From NCBI GenBank assembly GCA_032716605.1, contig CM064552.1:15826525-15890524 (forward strand): 64,000 nucleotides of DNA, given 5' to 3'. The position numbers and the translations under genes were made by a program. The notes below the pieces were generated by a model. The model saw only the letters and a program-made list of their open reading frames with translations. It was not told the DNA's origin and ran no database searches. The stretch comes from Paralithodes platypus (lineage: Eukaryota > Arthropoda > Malacostraca > Decapoda > Lithodidae). Position 1 is the first letter of the stretch. Each line of letters opens with the position of its first letter. Shown here one piece after another: positions 1-10,684 of the stretch.

Positions 1-345
1 CTTCATCATCACAACTATTGTCATCACTACAACTTTCACCATCATCACTACTACTCACCATCATCACTAATACTCACACCATCGTCACTTCCATCATCAC
101 TACTGTCATTATTATCTCTACAACTATCATTACTTGTCACCATCATCACTACTATTATGACCATCATCGCTACTACTAGTACTGTCACCATCATATCTAC
201 TACTGTCACCATCATATCTACTACTGTCATCATCACTACTGTCAACATCATCAATACAACTACAACCATCATCACTACTATTATCACCATCATCACTACT
301 ATCACCATCAATCCCACTATTACTACCATCACTTCTAATGCCAAC
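1..345. repeat. Degenerate trinucleotide repeat (ATC/ACT)n
   Basis: The stretch is built of catcatcact-type trinucleotides with many interruptions. Open frames on both strands here (Thr/Ile-rich or Met/Val-rich) are by-products of the repeat and are not genes. Confidence 0.9.
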
Positions 346-834
346 TAAACTAACTTAACCTAGCAAATGCGTAGCGAGATGTTTTCGCCCCCAGAACGAA
401 TGCGTGAAAATCCGTCCAAAGGTCTAGGAGGAGTTCCGAGACAGACGGACAACGACAACGACAATGACAACGCCGACAACAGATTTTTGTTTTGGTGTGG
501 CACCCACTATAGGGGGGGGGGGGGGGGGAGTTGATAAATAAATAAATAAAGAAAGACAATCTGTAAATATATCAATAAATAAATAAATAAAATATAAGAA
601 AATCAATAAATAAATAATTAAATAATAATCTCGCCTTGAGAGGAAAGTGTGTATGTTAGTAAATGAGTGACGGGTAATAATGTCCCAGGCAACAGAGACA
701 CACCAACAAGAGGGTCATCAAGGCCTGGTAATTGGTGGGGACACAGGTAAAGACAAGGGTAGTTATGGTAATGATGGAAAGGGTTAGCCCGACGACAGTG
801 CGGACAAAAAATATGAAAGATTGTCCGGTTAGTA
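346..834. other. Unique spacer with poly(G) and (ATAA)n tracts
   Basis: It holds a G run at about 511-529 and AATA/ATAA tetranucleotide runs at about 535-625. The remainder is AT-rich sequence without a convincing coding frame. Nothing else recognised. Confidence 0.6.
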
Positions 835-1285
835 TTAAGGGGAGAGTGGCCGTTTGTTTGGTCTATTAATTCATTTATTCATATATTTTTTTAGTTTCCC
901 CCCTAGACCTCCATCAAGTTTAGAAACACACCCCCTAGACCCCCCTTCAAGATAAATGTGTACATTTTTCGGTAGAAAATTTTACCGGCCGAAAGCCGGT
1001 TCCTCTTAAAATTACAGGCTTGCTATCGCTCGCCAGGAAATAATCGACACCTAAATGGCACGAAAGGTCTTAAAATTAACAACGAAATGGGGCGAAAGGT
1101 GTTAAAATCGCCAAACTAATGGGCCGAACGTCTTATAATCTCAAAACTAGTGGGGCTAAACATTAGGGAGCCCTTCTCCCTAATGTTTAGCCCCACTAGT
1201 TTTGAGATTATAAGACGTTCGGCCCATTAGTTTGGCGATTTGGGGGTCGATTTGGGGTCCAGAAAAACGGTCTGCCTCCCCTTAA
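835..1285 (+). mobile_element. Fold-back MITE family A, copy A1 (with internal 66-bp palindrome)
   Basis: The copy starts TTAAGGGGAGAGTGGCCG and ends CTGCCTCCCCTTAA. In order it has a T-rich arm, a TAGACCTCCATCAAG block, the paired hairpins of the family core (about 965-1005), a degenerate GCGAGC direct repeat (about 1019-1035), three 32-bp subterminal repeats and the GGGGCTAAACAT block. It has no coding capacity, as expected of a non-autonomous element. It is longer than its sisters because a 66-bp segment (1105-1170) is followed after 5 bp by its exact reverse complement (1176-1241). It closely matches A9 at 30.2 kb. The TTAA target suggests mobilisation by a piggyBac-type transposase, which is inference. 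Confidence 0.85.
1105..1241. repeat. Perfect 66-bp inverted repeat with 5-nt spacer
   Basis: The left arm 1105-1170 and right arm 1176-1241 are exact reverse complements around CCCTT. The right arm repeats A1's own subterminal sequence backwards, so it is a fold-back duplication rather than the family's normal structure. Confidence 0.95.
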
Positions 1286-1400
1286 ATGATTAGAAAGAGT
1301 CTAAAGGATTTGAGGGATAGACTTTACCCATCTGATTACTAGAGATCCTTCACAAGCTGGGTTGTGTTTACCCCTCAAGGGGTTAATGAATACCGGGGTA
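1286..1400. mobile_element. Family D-like half element
   Basis: The sequence next to A1 resembles a D right arm: a block like GATCCTTCACAAGCTG and a terminal CTCAAGGGGTTAA near 1386. The left arm is not recognisable upstream of A1. Confidence 0.4.
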
Positions 1401-1690
1401 GTCTCAATGTGTAAATGAACGAGATAAAACAAACATTTAGGGTAAGTGAAAAAAAAAACAAAAAAAATAAGATAATCGTGTCCAGGAATACATTTAGATC
1501 AGGGGTTGTACGTAGATATGTTCAATTGAGGTAACGAGACCGTAGATGGTATAATATTTTTCAATTAGCATGTCAAAATAATTGTTGAGCGCTGTGTAGT
1601 CTATCTTATATATAGCCAGAGTATCTCCTTGGAACGGACCGCACCGTATTTGAGATACTAATTATACCTTGCAACTCATTGTAACTCACT
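1401..1690. other. AT-rich spacer, nothing recognised
   Basis: It contains short A runs and no convincing open frame or repeat. Confidence 0.5.
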
Positions 1691-1700
1691 CTCACTCACA

Positions 1701-1733
<33 letters not shown>

Positions 1734-1823
1734 TCTCTCTCTCCCCCCCCCCCTCCTTATGGCTCTCTCTCTCTCTCACACACACACACACTCTCACTCT
1801 CACTCTCTCACACACACACACAG
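1691..1823. repeat. Mixed (CT)n/(CA)n microsatellite
   Basis: CT and CA blocks alternate around a poly(C) run at about 1743-1753. The overlapping His/Ser/Leu-rich frame is a repeat by-product. Confidence 0.95.
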
Positions 1824-2159
1824 TGGGGTATTACGGGGTACAGAGAGGGTATTGTTTGTCCGCGCCACTTCACCTTCATTGTGGGGTCATTGTGTTGAAG
1901 GGGGGGATGGGGGGTTATGCTCCTTGACGGGTACCTCACGCCCCCCTCCTGTACGGTCACGCCCAAAAGTCATGCACTGTCTCTCTATAAATTCAACTTT
2001 GGTTACCCAGTAGCTCTCTCCTATAAAGAACATAACAAATACTTAATACGCGTTTTCAATCACATCTACTGAGTAGTATTTATCTTCAGGGAGGAAAATG
2101 AAGCTAAATATTGTGAAGGTTGGATGTGATGTATGAGTGTGACCGTAACACCTACAACT

Positions 2160-2162
<3 letters not shown>

Positions 2163-2199
<37 letters not shown>
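2163..2199. repeat. (CA)n microsatellite
   Basis: An uninterrupted run of about 18 CA units. Confidence 0.98.
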
Positions 2200-2200
<1 letters not shown>

Positions 2201-2233
2201 CGACAATCGCTATCAGGTTCAGTATCATACCCA

Positions 2234-2362
2234 CGAAATATATATCTGCGTTATAATGTATTATAAAATATATATCTGCGTTATAATGTATTATAAAATA
2301 TATATCTGCGTTATAATGTATTATAAAATATATATCTGCGTTATAATGTATTATAAAATATG
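2234..2362. repeat. 30-bp tandem repeat, about 4 units
   Basis: The block TATATCTGCGTTATAATGTA recurs exactly every 30 bp (2241, 2271, 2301, 2331) and the copies are identical, so the expansion is recent. Because 30 is a multiple of 3, ORFs on both strands carry 10-residue repeats. Confidence 0.95.
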
Positions 2363-2640
2363 TGTCATTGAGCGGTTGGGTTTTGAAGGACTGTAGACGT
2401 TCCAAAACCAACTTAAATTTCCTCTTTGATATAAGGAACATACAATACTCCACAGCATACATACCGATAGTTGTACCAGACTATGTACCATATACCACGA
2501 GAACGTACCTGTAAAAGAAAATAATGCATAATTAATAACAAAATGTATATACAGTATAATTATCTGCATAAGAAATATATATCGGTAGTTTATATATCAT
2601 TGCTACTGTCAGACGATTTAATTAATAATACATGATATAA

Positions 2641-3187
2641 AAGGTCACTTATACATGTTACCTGCTAAGGTCACTTATACATGTTACCTGCTAAGGTCAC
2701 TTATACGTGTTACCTCCCTAAGGTCACTTATACATGTTACCTGCTAAGGTCACTTATACGTGTTACCTGCTAAGGTCACTTATACATGTTACCTGCTAAG
2801 GTCACTTATACGTGTTACCTGCTAAGGTCACTTATACATGTTACCTGCTAAGGTCACTTATACATGTTACCTGCTAAGGTCACTTATACATGTTACCTGC
2901 TAAGGTCACTTATACATGTTACCTGCTAAGGTCACTTATACGTATTACCTGCTAAGGTCACTTATACGTGTTACCTGCTAAGGTCACTTATACATGTTAC
3001 CTGCTAAGGTCACTTATACATGTTACCTGCTAAGGTCACTTATACGTGTTACCTGCTAAGGTCACTTATACGTGTTACCTGCTAAGGTCACTTATACGTG
3101 TTACCTGCTAAGGTCACTTATACGTGTTACCTGCTAAGGTCACTTATACGTGTTACCTGCTAAGGTCACTTATACATGTTACCTGCT
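2641..3187. repeat. 26-bp minisatellite, 21 units
   Basis: The unit begins AAGGTCACTTATACATGTTA. There are 21 units and all are 26 bp except the third, which is 27 bp (CCTCCCT in place of CCTGCT). Units differ mainly at one site, TACATG (11 units) against TACGTG (10 units, one of which reads TACGTA). Confidence 0.97.
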
Positions 3188-3207
3188 ATGTGACGACTTA
3201 ACTTAAA

Positions 3208-3580
3208 TTAAGGGGGGATGGTTGTTTTTTTGGTCTCTGTATTTATTTATATATTATTGTTTTTAGTTCCTCGCTATACCTCCATCAAGCTTAACAAAAA
3301 TACCTCCAAGACCCCTCTTCAAGATATGTGTGTACATTTTTCGATAGAACAAATTTCCGGCCAAAGGCCGATTCCTCCTAAATTACAGGTTCCCTATCAC
3401 TCGCCAGAAAAAATGACACCTAAATGGCACGAAAGGTTTTAACATTTACAAAAGGGTGCGAAAGATCTTAAAATGGTCAAATTAATAGGTCGAACGTCTT
3501 AAAATCTCGAAACAAATGGGCTAAACATGAGGCAGAAGGGGGCCCAGAAAAAAAAACATTAAGAAAAAATCTCCCCTTAA
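3208..3580 (+). mobile_element. Fold-back MITE family A, copy A2
   Basis: It starts TTAAGGGGGGATGG and ends CTCCCCTTAA, so the TTAA borders are intact. The core hairpin TTCCGGCCAAAGGCCG and the subterminal CTTAAAAT blocks are clear, but the GCGAGC direct repeat is eroded (CCCTATCACTCGCCAG). Confidence 0.85.
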
Positions 3581-3738
3581 GTGAGCGTTCATATTTATAA
3601 GTAATTTTAAAGGTGCTGTCGATAAAATCTTTATAACTGACAACATAGAATTCCACTGAACTTTCCTGAGTTTTGAAGGATAAAACAAGTTGTAATAGTA
3701 TAATGGATATGGACGGTAGAAACGGAGGCTTACACATT

Positions 3739-3782
<44 letters not shown>

Positions 3783-3834
3783 TAATAATAAAAATAATAT
3801 AATAATAATCATCATCATAATAATAATAATAATA
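3739..3834. repeat. (AAT)n microsatellite
   Basis: AAT/ATA trinucleotides continue for about 95 bp with a short CATCATCAT interruption. Confidence 0.95.
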
Positions 3835-3906
3835 GTAATCGGTTTATTTCGAGCTTTCTCTCTAGCTTTGTGTTTGTGCTTTCCGCGACCCGTTTCCCAG
3901 TCCTCA

Positions 3907-4495
3907 TTAACCTGTTCTGTCCCGGTGATGTCCTTCTCCTTATAATCTGGCAACGATTAGATTATGTCATTCAGTTTAGGTAGGACCTCTAGTAATTTAG
4001 AGGCTACATATCTCATTTAAGGGGGGTGACCTGCTTTTTGTTATTTCTGTCCTTTTCTCTCTTTCTCTGGCTTGTATCCATTCAGCCCCATTCAGCCACC
4101 TATTTTAAGACGTTTATCCTCATCTAGGTGTCGATTTCTTTCTGGCGAGCGATAGCGAGCCAGCCTTATATGAAGAAATCCGGCTTCGCCGGAGACATTT
4201 TTCTATCGAAAAATGTACAAATTTCGCCTGCTGTCAAACAAAAATAACAAATATGCTGGCTCGCTACCGCTCACCAGTAAAAAATTGACACCTGGATGGG
4301 GATAAACGTCTTAAAACAGTAGGCTGAATGGGGCCAAATGGATAGAAGCCAGAGAAAGATAGAAAAGGACAGAACAAAAACAGGCATCCCTCCTTAATCC
4401 CTTTAGCCACCACATATCCTTCCCAAGCTAAATATAATCGTCTAATAGTTGCCAGAATATGATGAAAAGAACGTCACCGGTACAGAATGGGTTAA
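3907..4495. mobile_element. Fold-back MITE family C, copy C1, interrupted by B1
   Basis: The left part (3907-4020) starts TTAACCTGTTCTGTCCCGG and runs to TCTCATTTAA. The right part (4394-4495) resumes TTAATCCCTTTAGCC and ends GGTACAGAATGGGTTAA. The two arms are near reverse complements. Family B element B1 lies between them at the midpoint TTAA. Removing B1 and one TTAA would give a normal C element of about 210 bp. Confidence 0.85.
4017..4397. mobile_element. Fold-back MITE family B, copy B1, nested in C1
   Basis: TTAA (4017-4020) GGGGGGTGACCTGC opens the element and CATCCCTCC TTAA (4394-4397) closes it. Both arms carry the GCGAGC direct repeat in opposite orientation (about 4145-4161 and 4258-4275). 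The centre is a TCCGGC-TTC-GCCGGA hairpin next to a TTTTTC/GAAAAA hairpin. Noncoding. Confidence 0.9.
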
Positions 4496-5005
4496 GAATA
4501 ATTGAGCTAAGTGTACTGATGATGCCCGATATAAAGATAATACGTTCACATTTACTGCTACCTTACTGCCTGTACGTGTTTCTGGTAGTTAGTTAAAATA
4601 GGACTTCAGAGGCTATTCAACCCCATTGGATTTTTAAGCCAGCACACTTAAAGTCAAGAATAACGTCAGGACTGGAGCCTCCTTTCGAGAACTCCAGTCC
4701 CTTGATGTTTCTGTATGTACTGTAAATATATAATATAGGATAAGCCTCTCTTATTTCCCTCTTGCTTACTGTCTGTACACTCAAGAGCCTAAATAACGAC
4801 GCACCCCATTGAATCAGTATCGAACGAAAACGAGACAATACAAGGATTTATTATGGCCCAGATGCATTAGAACTTATCTTAAAAGGTTCAAAGATTCGAA
4901 TTGGTATAACCTAATATATGCTCACGACTGTACTTGCATCTACGTATATTGGAAATGCATAACATAAAATAATGCATATAAGAAATTAATGCACAAAAGG
5001 AGAAT
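4496..5005. other. AT-rich spacer, nothing recognised
   Basis: No convincing coding frame, RNA gene or repeat boundary is visible. Confidence 0.5.
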
Positions 5006-5159
5006 ATGTTTAAATATTTCCGTATGTGCCTTCCATGGTGTTGTTTCCCTTGGTCCCCATTAAGACCCGGCAGTGTTTTATCAGGGGATCTACTGGTTCT
5101 CCTGTGTTGGTCTGGTTCTCCCCTCGTGACCCGCTCCACACCAGACAGCCCACCATCAC

Positions 5160-5560
5160 TCACAAACCTGTTCTGCTTCTACCCCCCACCCCCCAGCCTC
5201 TCCTGCCCCTACATAGTCCTTCCCCATACCCCACACCACCACCCCCCAGCCTCTCCTCTCCCACCCCTACATAGTCCTTCCCCATGTCCCATACCAACCC
5301 CCAGATGCCTTATTCGCATACCCTCTTTCCCTATAACAAGTCATATCCTTAACCCTTCCCATCATCCACCCAACTCTTTTTCACTTCCCATCCCAACCTC
5401 AAGCCAACCATCTCAGACCTATCCACCAGCTCCACCCCGGTCTCTTCCACTTCATCCCCCCCCCCCCCCCCTCCTATGCCCTTCTTGTCCTTTTCCACGT
5501 CATCCTTAACCCTTCCCACAATCTCCCCCACCCCGACCCTCTCTGCATCATCCCTGCTCC
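5160..5560. repeat. Pyrimidine-rich degenerate tandem repeat
   Basis: Blocks such as ACATAGTCCTTCCCCAT recur at about 5211 and 5269, within C/T-rich sequence with a poly(C) run at about 5456-5469. Overlapping Pro-rich frames are compositional. Confidence 0.7.
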
Positions 5561-5618
5561 TCTCAACGCGAAGTCACAACCCATCCCTACGTCATCCCAA
5601 TCAATTCGCAGGCTAACT

Positions 5619-5666
<48 letters not shown>

Positions 5667-5926
5667 GTGTAGTATCCCTAACTCTTCCTAACGTTAGACT
5701 CAGCTCCTATACAACCACTTACACATCCAACGTAAAATCCTCAATCCTTTTCGTCGTCAAATCAACCAAATTTCTACGCCACCCCTGCCCTACCCAAAAG
5801 TATATACCGGTATATAGTCACAACAACCCATTCCAACGCCACCCAAGTTATTTCCACGCCCCTCCTCCCTCCTATACTACCCGCCCATCCTCCGACGTCA
5901 CTTCAAACCCTTCCCATTGTCACCCC
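5561..5926. other. C-rich spacer with (CT)n
   Basis: A (CT)n run occupies about 5627-5663. The rest is C-rich, low-complexity sequence like the segment before it. No gene seen. Confidence 0.6.
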
Positions 5927-6141
5927 TTAACCCCTTCTGTACCGCCGACGTCTTTCTAATATTATTTTGGCTATTATTAATCGATATTATTCAGTTTAGG
6001 AAGGATCTGTAGCAATTATATAACTTCGAACTATCTCGATCAACCCTTTCAACTACCACAGATCCTTCCTAAGCTGCATAAAATCGTCTAAATATAGCTA
6101 CAATAAAATATAACAGACGTTGCTGGTACAGAAACGGTTAA
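5927..6141. mobile_element. Fold-back MITE family C, copy C2 (uninterrupted)
   Basis: It starts TTAACCCCTTCTGTACCG and ends GGTACAGAAACGGTTAA, with near-complementary arms meeting at ACAGATCCTTCC. This intact 215-bp copy is a reference empty site for C1 and C6. Confidence 0.88.
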
Positions 6142-6803
6142 CTATCTCTTACATAGCGGGATTAGAGAATAAGGAAGGGGTTTAGATAGGGAAGAAAGAA
6201 TGTGTGAAACTGACATTATCTCACCGCTAAATTAACTCTTCCTAAATACCCCAGCTTCACCAGTACCCCTCCCTCACCACTCCAATTATTTCCCCTGTTG
6301 CCGGTTGAAATGGCCGTGGCAGAGGGCAGAATTGGGGAAGAACTAGGTTGAATGTAGGGAGGTACTGTACAATAAGATACCGGTACATATTAAGGGAACT
6401 AGAATACGATAGATAGTACACCACTTTGTAATTGACACTTTAATAACACAAACAAATAGAAGGAAACATGCTTACATTACTGAAATGTTTGTGGACATGC
6501 AGTAATGCAAGTAATGGTCGCTCTTCTGTAAATCTAAAATGGCTTACTTAAGAATGGGAAAGGGGTGGGACCTTCTATTTTTGTTTCTATTTTGTATCAC
6601 TTTCCCCATCATCATCATCCTCGTCCTGTGCAGTCACTCATGCAAAATCCTGGACTCACTATGTTTTTCTTTATGCAAATACGACCATCTGAATTTATAT
6701 ATAAAACATGCATTTCATTTCTAGTAGCCTACAGTGTATACAGTATACTGTTTTGCAATTGATTACCATGCAACTGAATTCAAAACCTAGTTTCCAGATA
6801 TAC
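6142..6803. other. Spacer, nothing recognised
   Basis: Mixed AT-rich sequence. Two overlapping short frames at about 6539-6762 have no recognisable domain. Confidence 0.5.
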
Positions 6804-7018
6804 TTAACCCCTTCTCTACCGGCGACGTCTTTTACATATATTCTAGCTACTGGTACACGATTTGATTCAATTTACAAAGGGTCTCCAGCAATTAACAGGC
6901 TTCGAACTATCCCAAGTAACCCTTTTTACTACCACAGATTCTTCTTAAACTGCACAAAATCGTCTAAATAAAGCTAGAATAAAATTGCAAAAAACGTCGC
7001 CGGTACAGAAGTGGTTAA
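6804..7018. mobile_element. Fold-back MITE family C, copy C3 (uninterrupted)
   Basis: It starts TTAACCCCTTCTCTACCGG and ends CCGGTACAGAAGTGGTTAA, 215 bp. The arms carry the TTCTAGCTA/TAGCTAGAA pair. Confidence 0.88.
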
Positions 7019-7194
7019 TTGATATAGGAGAGGTCCATGAAATGTTATAAATGACTGTCAACGATAACCATAACCCAACACTCCCACCATGCCTACACGT
7101 CCGTCCCAGTCCCTCCCCCTTCCCAGCGTAGTCACAATCCCTTCCACAGCCACCTAGAGACCCTATAATGTTATCTATAAGGTCTCTACAGCCA

Positions 7195-7560
7195 CCCAGC
7201 CCTATTCTAAACCACCTCAGTACCAAATACACAATTTGTTTCCCCTCCCAACCCTTTCCAACTCCACTCTCAATCCTTTCTACTTCCACTTCACTACCTA
7301 CTCCACAATTTGTTTTCTTCTCCCAACCCTTTGCAACTCCACCCTCAATCCTTTCTACTTCCACTTCATCCTTTCCACTGGTTCAACAAACCCTTTTCAT
7401 TGCCACCTACTACATAATGTTTTTCCCCTCCCAACCCTTTCCAACTCCACCCTCAATCCTTTCTTTCTCCTTCCACCTCATCTTTTCCACTGGTTCAACA
7501 ATCCCCTTTCATTGCCACCTTAGCCCCTACCACACAACCGGTTTCTTGTCAACTCACCAG
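7195..7560. repeat. Degenerate C/T-rich tandem repeat, about 4 units
   Basis: CCTCCCAACCCTTTCCAACT-type blocks followed by CTCAATCCTTTCTACTTCC recur at irregular spacings (about 70-120 bp) across about 7236, 7318 and 7426. The overlapping Ser/Pro/Phe-rich frames are repeat by-products. Confidence 0.75.
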
Positions 7561-7630
7561 GTGGACCATTTGTCAATCATATTTAACTCACCCATGCCCA
7601 GCTAAACTAGAGGCAACTTATAGTTCCAAC

Positions 7631-7963
7631 TTAAAGGGAGATTTTCAGTTCAGGTTGTTTTTTCTTCTGGACCCCATCTTCCTCATGGTTAGCCCCATTA
7701 GTTTGATGTTTTAAGACGCTTGACCCATTAGCTTGGCGATCTTTCGCCGTATTTCTGTCAATTTTAAAACCTTTCGTGCCATTAGGTGTTGATTTTTTTC
7801 CCGGTGAGCGATAGCGACACTGTAATTTAGGAGGAATCGGCCTTCGGCTGGGACAATTTTCTACCGAAAAAGGTACAAATTTATTTCGATGGGGGGTCTA
7901 GGGTTTAAAAAAACAAAAAACAATTATAGAAGTCTAGGGAACAAACTCAAAACCTCAAATTAA
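7631..7963 (-). mobile_element. Fold-back MITE family A, copy A3
   Basis: TTAAAGGGAGATTTTCAG opens the element and CCTCAAATTAA closes it, so the right terminus is degenerate. The core reads GGTGAGCGATAGCGACAC (direct repeat partly decayed) with a GGCCTTCGGCTGG hairpin. Confidence 0.8.
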
Positions 7964-8022
7964 CCTAACTGAGTTGACACCGGTTGAAATGGTCTACTGG
8001 TTGACTTGTCCTGTCACCTAAA

Positions 8023-8237
8023 CTATATCCTGTTCATTACAGATAAGCCAAAAAGCCCGACCCCAGCCTCTCATGGTTCAAAAACGACTAGAGTAATCGA
8101 GCTATTATGTCTGCCATTTGGGAAGAGTCCGCCAGGGAATAGGTGTGGAAATTTACTGCTCAATTGCTCTAGACCTTTTTGAGTTATAGAGGCAAGGGGT
8201 CACGACTTTTAGCCAACCTATAATGAATGGACTATAG
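8023..8237. mobile_element. Fold-back element family I, copy I1
   Basis: Its ends CTATATCCTGTTCATTAC and TAATGAATGGACTATAG are imperfect inverted repeats. The inner block ATTTGGGAAGAGTCCGCCAG is shared with I2 and I3. It does not start at TTAA. Noncoding. Confidence 0.75.
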
Positions 8238-8407
8238 CTGATTATAGAACAATGTATTATCGCATTTGGTTTCAATACTTATTTAGCTGAGACCGAAGCA
8301 ACAGCCTCCCAGACGAACCAAATGCAGTTCCCTCCAACTACAAGAATCCACAAAGGTTACTGTAAATTATGAATGGTGGCGGGAGTAGTCATGCCATTCA
8401 CTCAAAT

Positions 8408-8408
8408 A

Positions 8409-8448
<40 letters not shown>

Positions 8449-8464
8449 GCACGCACACACACAT
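8408..8464. repeat. (CA)n microsatellite
   Basis: A CA run interrupted by a few GC units. Confidence 0.97.
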
Positions 8465-8568
8465 ATATACAAGTCACCATGTACTGTAACTAGAAAATGG
8501 CTTATCAAATTCTTTAAACAATTTATAAATGCACAATTCTTTGTATAATATGTAGGCTACTCAAAGTT

Positions 8569-8787
8569 ACTATAGGTAGCGCCAGCGAACTTGACAATAA
8601 TCTTGACCCCTTAACGTCTTATAACTCAAAATGAATGAAAGCAATCGGGCTGACGTTTCTATCATTTGGGAAGAGTCCAGCAGGAAATAGGTATGGATAT
8701 TTACAGTCAGATTGCTCTAAGCCCTTTTGAGTTACAGAGAGGTCAGGGATCAAGATTATTGTCAAGTTCGTTGGCGCTACCTATAGT
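8569..8787. mobile_element. Fold-back element family I, copy I2 with near-perfect TIRs
   Basis: The first 39 bases (ACTATAGGTAGCGCCAGCGA...) match the reverse complement of the last 39 with one mismatch, so the 219-bp copy is young. The arms continue with weaker pairing to a unique middle containing ATTTGGGAAGAGTCCAGCAG. No coding capacity. Confidence 0.88.
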
Positions 8788-9091
8788 GATATGTGGAACG
8801 GCATTCTCAACACATAAATTTCACTTGAGGAAAATACTACGAAACGTATAATATGTGACCTTGTTACATATACTCCTGTAAGTGTTTCTTTATAGACACC
8901 TACTTGTTAACGACAATGTTTATCCCCCTCCAGTTCATATTACGTTAGTTTAGAGCAATTAACGCCCCAATCTCAATCAACTCTACCACTCTAAACTTGT
9001 AATACGATAAGTTAGTGTTTAATTATAAGTAGGTCTGGCTTCGGGACAATGTTGTTAGGGTTATTACTGGGCTGGTCTTCAAGTTGGGCTG
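8788..9091. other. Spacer, nothing recognised
   Basis: AT-rich sequence without repeats or a coding frame. Confidence 0.5.
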
Positions 9092-9468
9092 TTAAGGGAG
9101 CCCACCTCGCTTTTTTTTATCTTTCTCTCCCTCTCTCTTTGGTTTGTATCCATGCGGCCCCATTCAGCCTACTGTTTTAAGACGTTTACCCCCATCTACA
9201 GTAGGTGTCAATATGTTCCTGGCGAGCGGTAGCGAGCCAGCATATATATATTTTTTGTTTTAACAGCAAGCTAAATTTGTAAATTTTTCGATAGAAAAAT
9301 TTCTCAGGCGAAGCCGGATTTCTCCATAATCGCTCGCCAGGAAGAAATCGACACCTGGATGGGGATAAACGTCTTAAAACATTTGGCTGAATGGGGCCGA
9401 ATGGATACAAGCCAGGGAAAGAGAGAAAAGGAGAGAAATATACAAAAAAAAACGGTGGCTCCCCTTAA
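9092..9468. mobile_element. Fold-back MITE family B, copy B2
   Basis: It starts TTAAGGGAGCCCACCTCGC and ends ACGGTGGCTCCCCTTAA. The left arm carries GCGAGCGGTAGCGAGCC and the right arm a decayed opposite copy (ATCGCTCGCCAGGAAG). The truncated LINE begins directly at its right border. Confidence 0.9.
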
Positions 9469-9470
9469 TA

Positions 9471-10684
9471 TGAATGGATTAATAGATATATTTGTTTTAA
9501 ACTGCTCCAAAATTTCAGACCTAAAGGAGGTGTATGTTGCTTCGCAAAATCTGAAATTGCCCTGGAGGAGGGTTACTAGTTTCAATTGTCCCTATTTTGA
9601 TTATTCTATATACAAATTAATTTCGGCTGGTAAATTTAAATACATATGTTGCATCTACCGTTCCCCAAATACTCCTCCAGAGCAAAGTCTTTTTGATTCT
9701 CTGTCCTCACAACTCAGTGTCCTCAACTTAAATGCTTCTTCTGAAATCACTGTGTTGGGTGATTTTAATGTCCATAATGTTGAATGGCTCACTCATTCAG
9801 CCAGGACTGATGATGCTGGTCTTGAATGTGAGCTATTTGCAGACTCATTTAATCTCACTCAACTAGTCAACCAACCCACCCGTGTACCAGATAATCCTAA
9901 TCATAATTCCCACCTACTGGACTTATTTTTAACAACCAATTCAGAAAATTATGATGTTACAGTGAGGTCCCCGCTTGGATCTTCTGATCACTGTCTGATA
10001 CAGGCCACCTGTCTATCACCTACCACACCTTCCCACTCTGAACCTGTTTTGGTGACTAAATGGCATTACAATAGGGCAGACTGGGAGGGTCTTCAAGGTT
10101 TCTTTATTGATATTCCCTGGACCTCTTTCTTTTCTAATGATGCACACTCCACCTTGAGCCACATACAAGATTTTGTAAAAATTGGAATGGAAACTTTTAT
10201 TCCTCATCAAAAGTACAGTAAAAGATCTAATTCACCTAAATGGTTTGACCATAATTGTGCTAGAGTAACTGAACAAAAAGCAATAGCCTACAATGCATAC
10301 ACAAGATCAAAAACACATGAAGCCTTTAATTACTTTAGAAACATCAGAAATCATGCCAAAACTGTATTAAACCTAACTAAATCAAACTTTCTCCACAAGC
10401 AGGCAAATAAACTTCTAAATAATCCAAATGATAACAAAATATTTTGGTCTACTCTTAACTCATTTAAATCCAACTTCACTACTGCTTCATCCATTCCACC
10501 ATTAAAATCTCCGACTGGCAATCTTGTAAGTGACCCACGAGGTAAAGCTAACCTTCTTGCGGATATTTTCTCCACCAACTCAACTTTAGATGAAATAAAT
10601 CAAGATGTCCCTGTACTTAATTTTAATTCGCCTGAAATTCCCTCACTTAAGATCCACACCAGACATGTCAAAACTATTTTGTAG
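9471..10684 (+). pseudogene. LINE ORF2 fragment: endonuclease remainder and linker
   Basis: The frame shows IYRSPNTPP, the GDFN motif (9758-9769) and the SDH catalytic motif (about 9979-9993) of the APE-type endonuclease, then a linker with KWFDHNCARVT as found in LINE ORF2 before the reverse transcriptase. The N-terminal endonuclease motifs are missing because of 5' truncation; the methionine at 9359 lies in B2 and is not the true start. The frame ends at a TAG, and the same frame continues after it with NLSVDKAPGPDEIPP, so this is a nonsense mutation. Confidence 0.85.

Noticed and set aside
2641..3187. CRISPR-like regular 26-bp repeats
   Set aside because: Units are contiguous with no variable spacers, and the window is eukaryotic. 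It is a minisatellite.
5006..5509. 167-residue Pro/Ser-rich plus ORF
   Set aside because: It lies in C/T-rich low-complexity DNA with repeated blocks. Composition alone explains the open frame.
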